From Acestrorhynchus altus (Eukaryota; Chordata; Actinopteri; Characiformes; Acestrorhynchidae): 64,000 nucleotides of DNA. A model generated the notes under the pieces. The model did not search any database. It was not told the DNA's origin and worked only from the letters and a program-made list of their open reading frames with translations. The stretch spans positions 34,616,460 through 34,680,459 of the forward strand of contig CM067507.1 of NCBI GenBank assembly GCA_034509495.1, given 5' to 3'. This document shows positions 47,445-58,433 of the stretch, piece after piece; the stretch's first letter is position 1, and each line of letters begins with the position of its first letter. A program made the translations under genes and the position numbers.

Positions 47445-47445
47445 G
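47240..47445. repeat. (CT)n tract with CATTCCAT interruptions
   Basis: About 200 bp of CT repeats. The words cattccatctctc recur three times, so the tract has grown by duplication of larger blocks. Confidence 0.95.
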
Positions 47446-47449
47446 TGAT

Positions 47450-48240
47450 GAAGACTGAGAACAACTGCAAGAAAGACTGTTGAAGTCTGTGAGGAAGACT
47501 GTGAGGAAGACTATGATGAAGACTGTGAAGAAGACTGTGACGAAGACTATGAGGAAGACTGATGAAGGCTGTGAAGAAGACTCTGATGAAGACTGTGATG
47601 AAGACTGTGATGAAGACTATGAGGAAGACTGATGAAGACTGTGAAGAAGACTGATGAAGACTGTGATGAAGACTCTGATGAAGACTATAAGGAAGACTGA
47701 TGAAGACTGTGAAGAAGACTGTGATGAAGACTGTGATGAAGACTATGAGGAAGACTCTGATGAAGACTATGAGGAAGACTGAGATGAAGACTGTGATGAA
47801 GACTATGAGGAAGACTCTGATGAAGACTATAAGGAAGACTCTGATGAAGGCTGTGAAGAAGACTGTGATGAAGACTCTGATGAAGACTGTGAAGACTATA
47901 ATGAAGACTGATGAAGACTATGATGAAGACTATGATGAAGACTATGAGGAAGACTCTGACAAAGACTATAAGGAAGACTGTGATGAAGGCTGTGAAGAAG
48001 ACTGTGATGAAGACCGTGATGAAGACTCTGATGAAGACTATAAGGAAGACTCTGATGAAGACTGTGAAGAAGACTGTGATGAAGGCTGTGAAGAAGACTG
48101 TGATGAAGACTATGATGAAGACTCTGATGAAGACTATGAGGAAGACTGATGAAGACTGAAGAAGACTGTGATGAAGACTATGATGAAGACTATGATGAAG
48201 ATTATGAGGAAAACTGTGGTGAAGACTGTGAGAGTAAAAG
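47450..48240 (+). repeat. 12-bp minisatellite (GAAGACTGTGAT type)
   Basis: About 65 units of gaagactgtgat with variants ctctgat, ctatgag and ctataag. The unit length is a multiple of 3, so frames stay open for up to 149 codons and read DEDCEEDCDEDYDEDSDEDY or MKTVKKT. There is no start context, splice pattern or domain that makes it a gene. Confidence 0.93.
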
Positions 48241-48479
48241 CCTTTGAATCAGTGTGAAATTACTGGAGCCACCACAAAACCTCTTTCTCGCAGGACTTGG
48301 TGACTGGCTGTCATCTGTCTGTGCTTCACACCTGCTTCCCTGTCCTCCAGCCCACCCCAGAGCAGAGCATATCACCAGCCTCACATGTGACAAATCTCAC
48401 TCCTGTCTTCAGGGAGGTATAAAAAGATATGCAGAACTTTCAATTCACACATAACTCAGACCACCAGAGTAACTATCAG

Positions 48480-49000
48480 TCTGTGTTTTTGTTCCAGTTA
48501 ACCTCCATCTTCCTTCCCGATAGCACTGCAATCCCACACTTCCTTCCGGGTGCAACTATTTGTCCAACTACTTTTTGATGAGGAGTGTATATAAGCTTTA
48601 AAATTCCACTTGGCACATCAACACCCCTCTTCATGCTCTAGTGTGACTCACCTGTCTGTGGAGAAGAGGGGTGACTTTTACACGTGGCATTTCCACGTGT
48701 CCTGGGTGATCCAATCAGTTTCCATCAGAAGGTGCAGGTCTGAACAGGGGTATAGTGGGGACACATTGAAATCTGATCACTCAAACCACATTTGGTGGTG
48801 GTCAGAGACGGATACAACCACATTATTCTTATCGCGTGAACACCAAAGTGAAATTCCTCCTTCCTCCAGTGGAAATGATGTGAGAAATCCACAAGCAGTC
48901 ATAGGGGACACATTTAAAAGACCAACAGTTATGTGTTTTGGCAATGAACTGTGATCAGATCACTCAGGACACCAATGTGATTAACGGTAAACACAAAGAT
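48480..49000. mobile_element. Unclassified repeat with GATCACTCAGGACAC words
   Basis: Words cacgtggcatttccacgtgt and gtgatcagatcactcaggac suggest inverted-repeat structure like that of fish non-autonomous elements. Ends and class are not resolved. Confidence 0.35.
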
Positions 49001-49169
49001 CAGCTCAAAATGTCAATATGTCATTACTTCAAACCACGAGATCTCACAGCAGCTTTCTGATGATGATGTTACAAAGCCCTATTTGGAGAGGGTTAGCTAT
49101 GCGTGGAGAGGTGCGGTAACACTTCAGACACTTCTGTCCTGCCTATGATAAAAATAAAGAGATTCTCCG

Positions 49170-49450
49170 TGATTTTAGTCCTATCTGTCCACTCTATTAG
49201 ACACTCCTATCTAGTCCCTTCACCTTGTAGATGTAAAGTCAGAGACAGAAGCTCATCTGTTTCTGCACAGTTTGTGTTGGTCGTCCTCTAGTCCTTCATC
49301 AGTGCTTACAGGACACTGTTGGCTGGACATTTCTGGTTGGTGGACTGTTCTCAGTGCAGCAGTGACACTGAGGGGTCTAAACACTCCAGCAGCCCTGCTG
49401 CGTCTGATCCATTCATACCAGTGCAACACACTAACACACCACCAGTTCGT
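49170..49450. mobile_element. Fold-back element fragment
   Basis: Contains ctatctgtccactctattag, gatgtaaagtcagagacag, ggttggtggactgttctcag and cactccagcagccctgctg. These align with the reverse complement of 16090-16310 and with 20555-20665. Confidence 0.7.
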
Positions 49451-49461
49451 TTTATATATAT

Positions 49462-49530
49462 ATGGTGCAGCTTAAAGTAGCGGAGTGCATTCATTAGTGG
49501 GTGTCCACAAACATTTGGACATAGTATACA
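49462..49530 (+). mobile_element. MITE-A right end
   Basis: Reads gagtgcattcattagtggg, then tgtccacaaacatttggac and atagtatac, the family's right outer end. Confidence 0.7.
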
Positions 49531-49559
49531 TGACACAGAGGACGTAGGCCGACTTGGAT

Positions 49560-49830
49560 CCACTGACTAGCCCCCTGCCAGCGAGGCCTGTGATGATATC
49601 CGCTGTACTGTGTGCGGCACGCTGTGGCGGGAGAAGCAAAGGCATTACTTCACTTCATAATGGGCCTCAATTATGTTTCCATCAGAGCCCTTCACATGTA
49701 ATATTCCTGAAATACTGAAATAATGATAAAGCCGTGCCTCTGTGCACCACCGTTACTGTGGAAACTGATGAATTCATGACAGCTGCGGAACGGCGTTGCC
49801 ACGGCAACATCACCATCACACCCTGCTGTC
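49560..49830. other. Candidate conserved non-coding element
   Basis: Repeat-free; includes ataatgggcctcaattatg and gaaataatgataaagccg, and the cggcgttgccacggcaaca palindrome (49791-49809; ccgttgccatggcaac-like RFX/X-box pattern). Function is inference. Confidence 0.3.
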
Positions 49831-50181
49831 AGAGAGAGAGCAAGAGAGGTGCTGATATTATCTCTCTCTCTCTCTCTCTCTCTCCCTTTTTCACACTCTC
49901 TCACTCTCTATCCCTCGCTCTAACCCTACCTCTCTCGCTCCTTCTTCCTCCTTGTCTGGAGTCTAATGAACTGTCCTGACCTCAGCAGTGTGCTGGTAGG
50001 TGCAGCTCCAGCAGTGAAACATCTGTATCCTCAGCCACGGCCTGCAGGATTGACAGAACCGAGCACTTATAGATTCCTACCAGAACTATATAGTGGGAAC
50101 TTCAAAGTGGAGCTGGCAGGGATTTTTAGCCGGGGGATTTTCTGCAGCACTGCATCTAATGCATACATATATGAGTGTGCA

Positions 50182-50228
50182 TCTGTGTGTGTGTGTGTGT
50201 GTGTGTCTGTGTGTGTGTTTGTGTGTTT
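50182..50228. repeat. (GT)n microsatellite
   Basis: A GT tract with three interruptions. Confidence 0.93.
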
Positions 50229-50342
50229 ATAGCTTTTGGTCGGGACTAACTTTCCCCAGGATGCTGAAAAGCATTAGAATATTCCGAAATCTGGGGCACT
50301 TCTGGTGGGCGTCCATCATGTTGATAACAAACAAGTCACTTG

Positions 50343-50397
50343 GGTTAGATTTGAGTTAGATTTAGGTTAGATTTGGGTTAGATTTGGGTTAGATTTG
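50343..50397 (+). repeat. TTAGATTTGGG short tandem repeat
   Basis: Five 11-bp units of ttagatttggg with single-base variants. It resembles the telomere motif only in part. Confidence 0.9.
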
Positions 50398-50410
50398 CCA
50401 AATTATAAAA

Positions 50411-50720
50411 TACACTCCATGCCCAAAATTAGTGGACATCCCTTCTAATTAATGTATTAATCTACTTTGACACAGATGTGCAAATGCACACACAGCTTGT
50501 CTAGGCCCCATAGAGAAGTACCAGGCATGGGATAGAGGGGGTATAAAATCCTCCAGCTTTGACCTGTGGAGCAGTGGAACTGTGCTGTCTGGAAAGATGG
50601 AGCTCCATCCAGTACTTTTGGGATGAATTGGGAGTTCTCGTCACTCAATACAATCAAATCCTTAAAGCAATGCTTCAGAATGTAGTAGAAAGTCTTCCCT
50701 GGACAGTAGAGACAGTAGAG
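50411..50720 (-). mobile_element. MITE-A copy, near full length
   Basis: Starts tacactccatgcccaaaatt, carries gatgtgcaaatgcacaca, ctccatccagtacttttggg and gaaagtcttccctggacagt. Best-preserved uninterrupted copy in the window. Confidence 0.85.
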
Positions 50721-51159
50721 GTATTTAATTTCAAAGCAGCCGTCGGGAAGACGGTGTCTCTGAGACGCTGAAAACCGGAGGAAGCTGGGTGTTGAAGTGG
50801 TGGGTTTGCAGTGCAGAGAGTAAACAGCCTTGAAGAGTTTTCTTTTGGAGCTCCGGCTCAAATCAGAGCTTATGAAACAGTTCAAAACACATTTTTTTCA
50901 TCAGGTCATCACGTACTGGACTCAGCTCGCTCCAATCAGAATCAGATGCTCCCCTACTGTTTCTGCTTTATTTCTTTATTTTTTCTTACTTATTTATGGA
51001 GGAAACCAACTGAGATCTAAGGCCTCGTTTTTAGGATGTTGTGGAACTAATCAAAGTAAGAAGTAAAAAAGAACATTAAGGTCAAAAAACTTTGAAAAAT
51101 TTTCCTTAAAAACACAGAACGGTTGCACAGCTTAATTGGTTCACACTTCCAGGCAGTCG
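50721..51159. other. No gene recognised
   Basis: The forward frame at 50830-51066 may be a LINE tail piece (LKSELMKQFKTHFFHQ) but is too short to place. Confidence 0.35.
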
Positions 51160-51615
51160 CTATGATATCTCAGGTGGTTGCAATGGTGTTGGTATGGTAT
51201 TGTTAGGTGGTTGTTATGGTATTGGTAAGTGGTTGTTATGGTATTGGTAGGTGGTTGCTAGATGGTTGGTATGGTATTGCTAGGTGGTTGTTATGGTATT
51301 GGTAAGTGGTTGCTAGATGGTTGGTATTGTATTGCTAGGTGGTTGTTATGGTATTGGTAAGTGGTTGCTAGATGGTTGTGATTGTATTGCTAGGTGGTTG
51401 TTATGGTATTGGTAAGTGGTTGCTAGATGGTTGGTATGGTATTGCTAAGTGGTTGTAACAGTACTGGTAAGTGGTTGCTAGTTGTTATGGTACTGCTAGG
51501 TGGTTGTTATGGTATTGGTAAGTGGTTTTTAGATGTTTGGTATGGTATTGCTAGGTGTTTGTTATGGTTTCCAGGTGTTTTCTGTCACTAAGAGGTTATT
51601 GGATGGTGCTGTAGT
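51160..51615 (+). repeat. GGTTGTTATGGTATTGGTAAG minisatellite with 55-bp higher-order unit
   Basis: The motif taggtggttgttatggtatt recurs at 51281, 51336 and 51391, exactly 55 bp apart, with a diverged copy at 51446. Each 55-bp unit contains two versions of the shorter motif. Confidence 0.93.
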
Positions 51616-51633
51616 GTTGGTTAGGGGTGTATG

Positions 51634-51982
51634 GGTAGGGTGACCACCTCCAGACAGGCAAAATGTGGGTCAAGTTGCAAGTTTAACTGGGACAGTGTGG
51701 GACAGACATAATTTGGGACAGACACAAGTTTAAGCTTAAGATATAATGTCTATCTAAGTATCTTTTCACAATAGACAGCCCAGCGTTGCTACAGTTTAAG
51801 GCATGGGCCTAAGACAAAACACTTATTTTGGACCATCTTCTCTTTATTGGGACAATCAAATTAGTCAACTGTCCAAAAGGAATAGAACCAAAATAACTTC
51901 TTTTTTCATAAGAATGGCCATCTGGGATAAAAAAGAAAAGAAAAAATCCTCCCACCAAACACACACCCACACACACAGGCAG

Positions 51983-52048
<66 letters not shown>

Positions 52049-53510
52049 ACACACACACACATACACAATCCAGATGGTAGCAGGCCAACAACATATCCCA
52101 GCACCATGGATAGCACTTTTCTGAAACACATGGATAGCAGCAAACCAACCAAAAATGAAAACCAAGAATATACACAATTTTATTTTAATGGTGTTTCATC
52201 TTGAATTTATACTTTTTCTCTGATTGTACTGCTTCCAAGAGGTTCTCTCTCTCAGTGCATAGCTGTCTTGCATAGCTGTCCATGCAGCAATATCCTAAGT
52301 TGTTCTTGTTTTTGCGTCTCACTCTTGATAAGATCCACAGAGCACCGTTTTCACTGGTCAGTCCACACTGCAGTCACCACAAAACACTCTTTCTACCTGT
52401 GCATTTGTCACAGGGATGTCAAAGATAAAGGACGGTCAAATCTGGTGCGTTTGTGCCTTGGTGGGCAATGTTGACCACTTCTCCTCAACAGGAACTGTGT
52501 TCTTCATAGAGTTCATCCAACTTTAGTTTATCCCTCATCTGGAGGATCTCCACCACATTACAGAGGTGGGAAAATGTCCCTTAAGTCCTGAAGAATTTAC
52601 AGACGTCCTGCTTGAGTGCTGTTGCTTCACAGTCTGGAAACTGTTGGAGAAGTGCGCTGGTCTCAGCTCCAAAAAAAGGAATCTGCTTGTTGCTGCCAGA
52701 GCTTTGTCTGAAGAGTGGAGAGAATGTCATATAACTCACAGACAGTCCAACCGTCTCCCTCCAACATCGGAATAACATCAGGGAATATCTTCAATGCATT
52801 ATGAAGGAAGGACAGAAAACTGTGTTGATCCTTTTCAAATAGCTTCCAGAGCACCTTTGGAGAACGGTCCTCTCCTAGTGACCGGAAGTAGGCCTTAACT
52901 ACAGACCAGCTGACATGAAGCCTTGAGACAGCAGGCCGTCTTGTAGGTACATTCCTCAGTACAGCATGATATTCCTATTCCACAAATTCAAATAATGATG
53001 TCCAGGCTGTCTTCAGCTTATTTGGCATCTGATGCTCCTGAAAAAAAAGGTGTGTGCGTTCCGCCCACAAGCATAGATGATGTCAGTTCTTGTATACCTT
53101 TCTCCTTTGAGACCGGAGCAAGAACGTCGGTGCTGTCGATGCTGCTGTTGAGCGGCCAAACGACTTTTTCTTCGCTATCTCGGAGTCTGGGAAAATGACT
53201 GGGGCTAATTAGTTATTGCAGTCGGTAGCACGATATGAAGGAGTATGTTGTGCTGCATGATAAATGCTCATCACTTCAGCTGCAGAAATTTGATCAAGCT
53301 GGGGGTCATTTGGTTTAATGAAAAACGATTGCATCGATTGGCAGGTTTCTTGCTTTTGCGCTCTTTTCCTGGGAGACTCACCATGTCGCTTCACATCGTA
53401 TTCTCCACCATGCTCGACAGAAAAACTGCTTTGGCATAAAATCCAAAAACATCTTGTGCGTACAATGTTAAGCAAGACAGGTGTTCGCCCGATTTGTAGG
53501 GTGTTGCTTA
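51634..53510 (-). pseudogene. Decayed hAT-type transposase gene
   Basis: The minus strand gives a BED-like N-terminus (CQSSFSVEHGGEYDVKRHGE near 53400-53460), then KPNDPQLDQISAAEVMSIYH and SYRATDCNN. Farther left come SWSVVKAYFRSLGEDRSPK, FLSFLHNALKIFPDVIPMLE and CELYDILSTLQTKLWQQQAD (52650-52850), then LDELYEEHS. This order and wording match hAT-derived proteins of the KIAA1586/ZMYM/SCAND3-like type that are common in fish. Several stops, frameshifts and a loss of the catalytic middle make it dead. A possible left terminus, tagggtgacc, is at 51634. The right end is not defined. Confidence 0.75.
51984..52063. repeat. (CA)n microsatellite
   Basis: A CA tract with a few GAC and TAC interruptions. 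It lies inside the hAT remnant's left part. Confidence 0.96.
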
Positions 53511-53514
53511 ATGT

Positions 53515-53935
53515 TTGCAAGACTGGTTGGTTGCTATGGTGTTGCTAAGAGGTTTGCTAGATGGTGTTATAGTGTTTGTTAGTGGTTTCTAGGGTGCTGC
53601 TAAGTGTTTACAAGGCAGTTGTTATAGTATTCCAAGTAGTTGATAGATGGTTCCTATGGTATTGCTAGGTGGTTGTTATAGTATCCCAGGTGTTTGCAAT
53701 GTTGTTTCAAAGTGGTTGCTAGGGTACTGCTATGTTGATGTTATGGAAATGGTAAGTGGTTGCGAGGTGTTGCAAGATGCAATTTTAGATGATATTTCAG
53801 GTGGGGTCTATGGTTTTCCAGGTGGTTGTTATGGTGTTACTAAGTGGCTGCTAGATAGGTGCTATACAGTTATTATGTGGTGGCTATGTTTTCAGGTGGT
53901 TGATGTGGTGTTTTTAATGTTAAAACTATGTAAAA
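53515..53935 (+). repeat. GGTTGCTATGGTGTTGCTA minisatellite, second block
   Basis: Diverged units such as ggttgctatggtgttgctaa and aggtggttgttatagtatcc. Same family and strand as 51160-51615. Confidence 0.85.
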
Positions 53936-54019
53936 GGTATTACTTTCATCCCAGCCAACCTAAACCGTGAACTTAAACTGGTGAAGCACTTCGGCTCTTA
54001 GTGGGTTTGTACATGTGTT

Positions 54020-54720
54020 GTTACTGGGACCCAGTTTGGCTTCCCTAGTGGGCACCATCTTCACAAATGACCTTCATCTCACACTGGTACCATCTAGGCC
54101 TCATGTGCAATGTACAACTAAGATGGAGCCCATGTTCAAAATTTCCTGGTCCCATAAAGGATCCTGGATTTATGGAACAGATTAATCATTTTCAGAAAGT
54201 AGCTGAGATCTTGTGAGCTAGTTTGAAGAACAAAGCTTGGTTACAGATTTGGACACCTCCTGCCAGCACCTGAATTTGTTCAATCCCATCCTCAGCACAC
54301 CTCATTTACCATCACTAAGCACTGATTTACCAAAGTAGGTTTTGATGAGAACTATAAATAAAACTAGATTCCAATGAGGAGAGCTTTGGAGATGCAAACA
54401 CATCTTTCCTCTCATGGAAGGGCTTCCCAGTTGGATTTTTTCAGAAGGATAATGCTCGTCCACAGACAGCATGGGCTTCCCAGGAATGCCTCCACCATGT
54501 CTCCAATCAAGCATTTATGAGTGCAGCTGGGACACCATCTTCAACTGCCTAGGATCTACAGGTGAGCTGGATCTACAAGCCCAGCTGCAACATCTGTGGG
54601 TAAAAGTGCTGCAGGATGCCATACGGAACTTGTAGGCCTCCACGTCCAACCGTATCTCATCTGGTGTTCAGGCTAGAGACCCAACATGGTTCTAGAGCCT
54701 CCATTCAATTGCGCAGTTGT
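54020..54720 (+). pseudogene. Tc1-like transposase remnant (third type)
   Basis: A forward frame near 54440-54520 reads FFQKDNARPQTAWASQECL, the second catalytic Asp region (family LFQQDNARPHTA). Then follow LQHLWVKVLQDAIRNL in a broken frame and cctccacgtccaaccgtatc, the typical C-terminal part. Several stops occur. The left part is too diverged for a firm start. Confidence 0.7.
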
Positions 54721-55334
54721 CACCAATAACACTTTATCATCATTATAATCATTTTGCATGTTTTTATTGAGCAAATAAAACTCCTATTGTTATCTGTATG
54801 TAACTGATCTGTGAACTCTGTGGTTGTGAGAGTGAGTGGAAGTGCCCAGAGATCCTTGGAGTGTAAGTTGTTAAATCCCATCTTCCTGAATAAATCACAT
54901 GTAGTGGGCCCCGGTGCCGCTGCTCCACCCTCTCCACATTTTTTTCCTCTCTCTTCTCTCAGCTTCAGTGCCAGAAGCCTCGGAGCCGCTTGGCTGCAGT
55001 GTGTGTCCACTGAGAACAGAGCCCAGGGCGTAAATATCCTAATCCTGTTAGAGGAGCAGCGTTGCATCCCAGGCAAATCCCACACCTCTTCGAGACAGAA
55101 GCTGCCCATTATTATCTGGAGCGCCCCCTACAGTTTAAGACAAAAGACAGAAAGAGAATTTGAATTTCAGCAAAAATTAAGTCGATACATTTATTATAAA
55201 GCCTTAACATCCACAGTAGTATTCAAAATTTGGCATTCTGTGCCACTTTATTGATTTTTGTGATTTTATGAACAGTATCATCCCACCCGTAGCTCTGAGC
55301 TCATAATGTGATTGGCTGGGAGGCGTTCTGCAAG
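54721..55334. other. No gene recognised
   Basis: Forward frame of 147 codons at 54811-55254 and its minus counterpart have no domain. I saw no acceptor/donor pair that would support an exon. Confidence 0.45.
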
Positions 55335-55545
55335 TGCCAATATTTCATGAAGACAGCACTCCCAATGCATCTTTGTTTTGCTTATAAGGACTACAAATCT
55401 CTTTATATCTCTGACATCCTGTCGGAAACTGGACAAACATCCCCTCCCATCTCATTTTCCTTCATAAACCAATATCTGGGTCAGTGACGTCACCAGCCCC
55501 GCCCCCTCTCACTGATCAGTCAGAGTCTGTATGCAGGTTGAACAT
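55335..55545 (-). repeat. Unclassified repeat family U, copy 3 (partial)
   Basis: The minus strand reads catacagactctgactgatc, a GC box (55496-55506), tgacgtcac (55485-55493), ctgacccagatattgg and, farther on, ccttataagcaaaacaaag. Same order as in copies 1 and 2, with an internal deletion. Confidence 0.75.
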
Positions 55546-57069
55546 GTACACATGGTCAGAGCAGTAAACATGCACTGGAAACTCCTTTGGCGTGACTTTG
55601 AATTACTCGTCGATAATTCATCATATGATGATGGGACACCACGATTAGATCGAGTAAGGGCAGTTTGCTGTGATCTGTGTATCATGTCTGCAGGTTACTC
55701 TGATCTTGAGAGATGAAGCCTAGAAAACAGCATCTAACTCATACTCATAGATGCAGAAAACAGGGCTGACAAAACAAAAAAACCCAAAAAACTTATAATA
55801 AATTAAAACCATCTCCTCACAACAAGCAACACCGTCAAGCACCACTGACAAACCCAAAGTCTCCCATTACACACAATGAAGGTGTGAATCTGTACATCGA
55901 TTGGAGCTGTTCTTCTTTTCAGGCCCTACGAAATCTTTCCATCAATACGAAAAATATCCATCAATGGCCATAACCTCGGTAGTATTGCATAGATGACTTT
56001 TAATATGATTATTATATCACAGTGAGCTCATACCCTTTGATGTTATTGTATGTTCAACCGAATATCTGTAACCTAGCAATGACCACCAGCCATTAATAAG
56101 AGTAATAGCCAACATTAAAACAAGTATAAAGCCAGCCAAGAATATCCGCAAACAATAACACCTTGTCCTAAAAACAAATCAGAGAAGTGGCAAAGATAAA
56201 ACCCAAAGGCTCCTAACATAATCCACCAAAGTGTGTGCATTTGAGGATTTGACGGGTGACCCATTTTGGTTTGAATCCTCAGGCTGATGCTCCACTTCCG
56301 TACACTACACATCACATGTGCAGTAGTAAAGGCGACTGTCTACCATCAAAACACGGTCAATCTGGCCGTGGTAGAGTACAGAGAGCAGGGTGACCCTCAT
56401 GGAGGAATGCTTGTGGAAAGACGGGATATTAAAGCAGAATTTCGTATTTATTCTTATTTATGCTTTTTAAGATCTGTTAAATATAAATGACCAAACCGTG
56501 CTATATTCATAATAAGACACTCAAGGTCACGCTACACTCCGCGGCACTGAAGCGCCGATCCACTCTGCGTTCGGCCTCACGTCTCTGACTGCAGCAGATC
56601 AGTGCCAACATCTTTCAGTTTAGCACGTCTCATTTATTATGGCATAATTTATGGATCACCACTTTTTACCTTGACACACAAAAGTACAGACCGACTCCAG
56701 ACTGCTGTTTTAACAATGTCATGCTTATAGATAATAGATCATACGGCGTCAGAGCCATTTTACACCAGACTTTTACAGCAGTGTTGCAGAAGAAAGCTCA
56801 AACGTACGCTCCGGATCTATTGCTACCAACGTGCTCAGGTCTTCTACCTAGAAACCGTATAAAATTCAGTGTTTTCACTATATTGTGCAATCTAGGCCAA
56901 TCAAGGCCAACCGTTGCCCGGTTGATTAAACCAGGAGAATCAGATGTTTCAGCTCGTTTGGAAAGACATCCTACAACCGCAACCAAGAAGTGGATGAGAT
57001 TGGACATACCTGCTTTAATTTAGCATTCAGAGTTCAGATCTAATGACTGAAGAATCCAATTTGAGACGT
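55546..57069. other. No gene recognised
   Basis: Frames at 56287-56490 and 56721-57023 (up to 100 codons) have no recognisable domain. Confidence 0.45.
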
Positions 57070-57412
57070 AACAGTGTGCGTGTTTACATGTATTCAATCG
57101 TTTTTGGCATTTTGTCAGTAATCCGATCAATGCATTTACAAGATCACAGGAAAGCTCCAGGTATTTGACCTGGCAACCAGCCAATAAAGTTAAAGAACCA
57201 CTTAAATGTGGGAGGGAAGAAGGCAAGAGTCCCTGTTGGTTCACCCCACTGGTTTGCTTGCTCAGGGTTCCGGGGGCCTAATGAAATCAGAGAAATCAAT
57301 ATCCAATTTCTCCGATCTAAGAAATCAGAGGATGCTGTTCACGTGACCACGTGCACAATCAGTTAATTACACAAATCCAATTAAGATCGGATTGTTGTGT
57401 GCATGTAAACAC
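57070..57412. mobile_element. Unclassified palindromic repeat, second copy
   Basis: Begins near gtgtttacatgtattcaatc and ends ttgtgtgcatgtaaacacac, an inverted pair. Contains cagtaatccgatcaatg and aattaagatcggattg. Relative of 44135-44600. Confidence 0.6.
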
Positions 57413-57771
57413 ACTGATTGGTTTGCTGCACCAGTGCAATGCAGCTCAGCTTATCAGAGCAAGTCAGACCGAGCCTTAACTGCACATGGTTTCAGGCAAG
57501 TCTGTGTGGATTCGGGAACCACAAATGTACTGGTTCATCAAGCAGTGTTAAATCTGATGTTTTGCCAAGGTATCACATGAAATGATTACAGGGTTGGGTG
57601 GATCTTGAGAGCTTTTTTATTCAAGGCTTCTGGCCATGGAAACTCTCTGTTAGAAACCCTGACTGTGTTCTAACCCGTTTTAAAGAGACTGTGGTTCATG
57701 TGGAGAATTACAGCATGAAAGATGAAAGAAAGCACAGAGAATGATTGCAGACGGTTCCACCAACACTGATG

Positions 57772-58370
57772 CACTATATTTCTAAATATTTGTGGACACC
57801 CTTTCAAATAAATGCATTAAGCCACTTAAGCCAAATGATGACACAGATGTGCAAATGCACACCAATACAATAGGACTAGGAGCAGATAAACAAGAACCTA
57901 TTGGCACCATGTCTAATGCCAGATGTGGGCTAGAGGGGTATAAAGCCCCCCCAGTATTGAGCTGTGAAACTGTGTTTTCTGGAATGATGGTGCTCCATCC
58001 AATATGTTTGGGATGAGTTGGCTTGTCACTGAACGCATTTAGCTGACACTCTTATCCAGAGTGACTTACAACATTACTTACGCTTCCGAAGGGGGTCACA
58101 GGAGTGTTAGGAGTCTTGCCGAAGGACTCTTATGGGTGTAGCACAGCATAGTTGCTTAGACTGGGAATTGAACCCCAGTCTCCAACATGGTGTGGTGGCA
58201 TGCTGGTGGTGTTATATGTTGCACCACAGCAACCACTGCATGCAAACAGCAATGTTCCAGAGTTGAGTGGAACATGTTCCATGGAAAGTAGAGGCAGTTA
58301 GGATAGATAAACTCTTTTTAATGCCCAAGGAATGTTCAGGCGTCCCAATATTTTTGTCCATATAGGCTAT
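57772..58370 (-). mobile_element. MITE-A copy interrupted by a SINE
   Basis: The left part (57772-58021) includes tgtggacaccctttcaaat, gatgtgcaaatgcacacc, tataaagcccccccagta and ctccatccaatatgtttggg. The right part (about 58245-58370) resumes with aatgttccagagttgagtgg and ends gcgtcccaatatttttgtcc. The 200 bp between belong to another element. Confidence 0.85.
58035..58235 (-). mobile_element. tRNA-derived SINE, family E, nested in MITE-A
   Basis: The minus strand has a B box, ggttcaattcc (58174-58164), a body with aagagtccttcggcaagact and a tail gtaagtcactctggataaga followed by gtgtcagctaaatg. The tail matches the LINE 3' end at 8226-8770. The element lies entirely within the MITE. Confidence 0.8.
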
Positions 58371-58386
58371 TTACTAAACACATCGG

Positions 58387-58388
<2 letters not shown>

Positions 58389-58430
<42 letters not shown>
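58389..58430. repeat. (CA)n microsatellite
   Basis: A pure CA tract of about 20 units, just outside the MITE's end. Confidence 0.96.

Positions 58431-58433
<3 letters not shown>

Noticed and set aside
47700..48149. Acidic 149-codon frame
   Set aside because: 12-bp tandem repeat without start context, splice signals or domain; the neighbouring frame reads a basic repeat just as well.
50343..50397. Interstitial telomere repeat
   Set aside because: The unit is TTAGATTTGGG and not TTAGGG.
54811..55254. 147-codon forward frame as a possible gene
   Set aside because: No recognisable domain, overlapping minus frame of similar size, and no supporting splice sites.
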